Of a stretch of DNA of 64,000 bases, positions 62,334 to 64,000 are shown piece after piece. Position 1 is the first letter of the stretch, and every line of letters begins with the position of its first letter. This DNA is from Saprospiraceae bacterium (GTDB lineage Bacteria; Bacteroidota; Bacteroidia; Chitinophagales; Saprospiraceae), in the NCBI GenBank assembly GCA_028285085.1, contig JANQQI010000047.1, positions 1 through 64,000 on the forward strand, read 5' to 3'. The notes below the pieces were generated by a model. The model made no database searches, was not told the DNA's origin, and worked only from the letters and a program-made list of their open reading frames with translations. The translations under genes and the position numbers were made by a program.

Positions 62334-64000
62334 TTAGTCCTTCTTCTCTTCTTCGTCTTTTTCCTCCTCCTCCTTATCTTTTGGCTGATCCCCCAAATCT
62401 TTCACGGCATCTTCGACGTCTTTGGTAGCTTGCATCAAGTCATTGAGCTGCTTTTTGCGCTTGGCTTCTGCTTTTTTTGTCTGTGCACCGTTTGACGAAG
62501 CCGCTTGCTCAACGGGGACATCCTCGACAGCTTCCTTTTCGAAAGTCAAGCCTTTGGCATCAGTTCCGACGTGAATGGTGTCGCCACTGGCGAATTTGCC
62601 ACTCAGCACTAGCTTAGATAACTCATTGACGACTTCCTTTTGCAAGACCCGCTTCATCGGGCGTGCTCCAAATTGTGGATCGTAACCGAGGTCAGCAAGC
62701 AAGTTTTTCGCACCTTCGCTCAGCGTCAGCGTGATACCTTGCTTGGCCAGCATCTTCTTGGTTTTTTTCAACAAGAGGTTGAGAATCTGCTTGATCTCCG
62801 CTTTGGACAAGGGGAGGAACATAATCTGTTCGTCAATGCGGTTGAGGAACTCCGGCCGCAAGTTTTCTTTCAAATGCTCGAAGACTTCCAGTTTGGTGGT
62901 TTCTACGATCTCTGCACGGTGCTTATCACCGAGGGCATCGAGATCTTCGAAGTTTTCGAGGATTGTCTCTGCGCCCATATTGGAGGTCATGATGATGATT
63001 GTATTTTTAAAATTGGCGACCCGGCCTTTGTTATCCGTCAAGCGGCCATCATCCAGCACTTGGAGCAGGATATTGAAGGTGTCGGGATGTGCTTTTTCGA
63101 TTTCATCGAGCAGGATGATGGAATACGGCTTGCGACGTACGGCTTCCGTCAATTGTCCTCCCTCATCGTAGCCTACATAGCCGGGAGGCGCACCCACGAG
63201 TCGTGAAACGGCATGGCGCTCCTGGTATTCACTCATATCGATGCGGGTAATGGCCCGATCGTCGTTGAACAAGACTTCCGCCAAGGATTTTGCCAACTCC
63301 GTTTTACCGACCCCAGTCGGCCCGAGAAAGATAAACGATCCGATGGGGCGATTCGCATCTTGCAAGCCCGCGCGACTACGTCGCACAGCATCCGAAACGG
63401 CGACAACGGCTTCGTGCTGCCCGATGAGGCGCTGTCCGATTTGCTCTTCTAGACGGAGCAGCTTGTCTTTTTCACTTTGGAGCATTTTGGTCACGGGGAT
63501 ACCCGTCCAGCGCGCAACGACTTCTGCGATGTCGTTGGCGGTTACTTGCTCGTTGGTGAAGCGATTTTCTTCCGGGAGTTGATCTAGCTTCTCTTCGGCC
63601 ACTTTGAGCATGACCTCTTTTTCTTTAATCTGACCGTAGCGGATTTTAGCTACAGTTTCGAAATCACTGTCGCGCTCGGCTTTGTCGGCCTGCATCTCCA
63701 GCTCCTCGATTTCTTTTTTGATATTTTGAATCGTATCGACGATCTCTTTTTCGTTTTTCCAGGTCGCTTTCAGGCCATCCAGGCGCTCCCGCGATTCGGA
63801 AATTTGTTTGGAAATTCCCGCCATCTTCTTTTTATCCTTCTCGCGCTTGATGGCTTCGCGCTCGATCTCCAATTGACGCAGTTTGCGCTCTTGCTCGTCG
63901 ATTTCGTCAGGAACAGAATCCAGTTCCAGACGTAGCTTTGCCGCGGACTCATCGATCAAGTCGATGGCCTTATCTGGTAAGTGCCGATCGGCAATGTAAC
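62334..64000 (-). CDS. clpB: ATP-dependent chaperone ClpB, 5' part beyond the window
   Basis: ClpB threads aggregated proteins through a hexameric ring together with DnaK. The visible 555 residues begin near the end of the first AAA+ domain (ADRHLPDKAIDLIDESAAKL), followed by the ClpB-specific coiled-coil middle domain (about 130 residues of heptads), and the second AAA+ domain with Walker A GPTGVGKTELAKSLAEV, Walker B IILLDEIEKAHPD, sensor MTSNMGAE and the C-terminal D2 small domain (YDPQFGARPMKRVLQKEVVN). An unusual tail of about 50 charged residues (KKAEAKRKKQLNDL to EEEKDEEEKKD) ends the protein. The frame continues beyond the window end, so the true start is not seen. Confidence 0.96.
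   Translation of the reverse strand, partial: YIADRHLPDKAIDLIDESAAKLRLELDSVPDEIDEQERKLRQLEIEREAIKREKDKKKMAGISKQISESRERLDGLKATWKNEKEIVDTIQNIKKEIEELEMQADKAERDSDFETVAKIRYGQIKEKEVMLKVAEEKLDQLPEENRFTNEQVTANDIAEVVARWTGIPVTKMLQSEKDKLLRLEEQIGQRLIGQHEAVVAVSDAVRRSRAGLQDANRPIGSFIFLGPTGVGKTELAKSLAEVLFNDDRAITRIDMSEYQERHAVSRLVGAPPGYVGYDEGGQLTEAVRRKPYSIILLDEIEKAHPDTFNILLQVLDDGRLTDNKGRVANFKNTIIIMTSNMGAETILENFEDLDALGDKHRAEIVETTKLEVFEHLKENLRPEFLNRIDEQIMFLPLSKAEIKQILNLLLKKTKKMLAKQGITLTLSEGAKNLLADLGYDPQFGARPMKRVLQKEVVNELSKLVLSGKFASGDTIHVGTDAKGLTFEKEAVEDVPVEQAASSNGAQTKKAEAKRKKQLNDLMQATKDVEDAVKDLGDQPKDKEEEEKDEEEKKD

Noticed and set aside
1-64000. CRISPR arrays, intact insertion sequences, rRNA genes
   Set aside because: No regularly spaced short repeats, no transposase frames and no rRNA-like sequence were found.

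Overview
The window looks like a chromosome segment of a Bacteroidota bacterium, most likely a marine member of the Saprospiraceae (Lewinella-like). The basis is: several secreted proteins end in type IX secretion (T9SS) sorting domains, there is a SusC/SusD pair and an SprB-repeat adhesin, genes mostly lack Shine-Dalgarno sequences, and a few promoters match the Bacteroidota TTTG/TAnnTTTG pattern. The taxonomic call is inference; there is no rRNA here.

Layout. 1-25.5 kb is mostly ordinary chromosome: a GH3/beta-lactamase-like fusion (cut by the window start), a TMTC-like GT-C membrane protein with TPRs, trhO, an ACMSD-type amidohydrolase, two T9SS-secreted proteins (an S8 protease and an LVIVD-type protein), a small coupled envelope cluster, an AlkA-type glycosylase, a dihydrolipoyl succinyltransferase, a SulP transporter, the yicC-gmk-apaG group, HU, a TPR protein, a 31-residue basic ribosomal-type protein, RNase G, a MurG-like glycosyltransferase and a HAD phosphatase. 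25.7-30.7 kb is an AT-rich accessory island behind a tRNA(CAT) gene. It holds a decayed tyrosine recombinase, a DUF3883 nuclease-like gene, a decayed NUC1-type endonuclease, a DUF4062 gene with a small partner, and two copies of an unnamed ~270-bp element.

30.97-48.3 kb is a complete alginate utilisation locus on the + strand. A FadR/GntR regulator has a clear promoter and an operator palindrome. It is followed by SusC, SusD, an Nramp-like carrier without the usual metal motifs, alginate lyases PL6 and PL17, KdgF, an MFS uronate carrier, two SDR reductases, KDG kinase, a small HAD protein and KDPG aldolase. Together they cover polymer capture, cleavage to unsaturated monomer, linearisation to DEH, reduction to KDG, phosphorylation, and splitting to pyruvate and glyceraldehyde 3-phosphate.

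48.5-58.3 kb holds two small paralogous HTH proteins, a gene-less stretch with two strong terminators (possible small RNAs), a helical-repeat protein, a membrane-tethered TPR/HTH regulator, a densely structured inverted-repeat block, a large SprB-repeat adhesin and a probable outer-membrane protein. 58.4-64 kb holds a CPBP protease, a second DUF4062/TIR-like gene with a third copy of the ~270-bp element, tRNA-Phe, an MtfA-like protein with a broken zinc motif, and clpB (cut by the window end).

The most unusual signal is the three-copy ~270-bp element. Each copy sits directly behind an accessory gene. The two DUF4062 units also have palindromic sequences in front of them, and both lie on the 3' side of tRNA genes. 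A cassette-like mobile unit is a reasonable but unproven reading.
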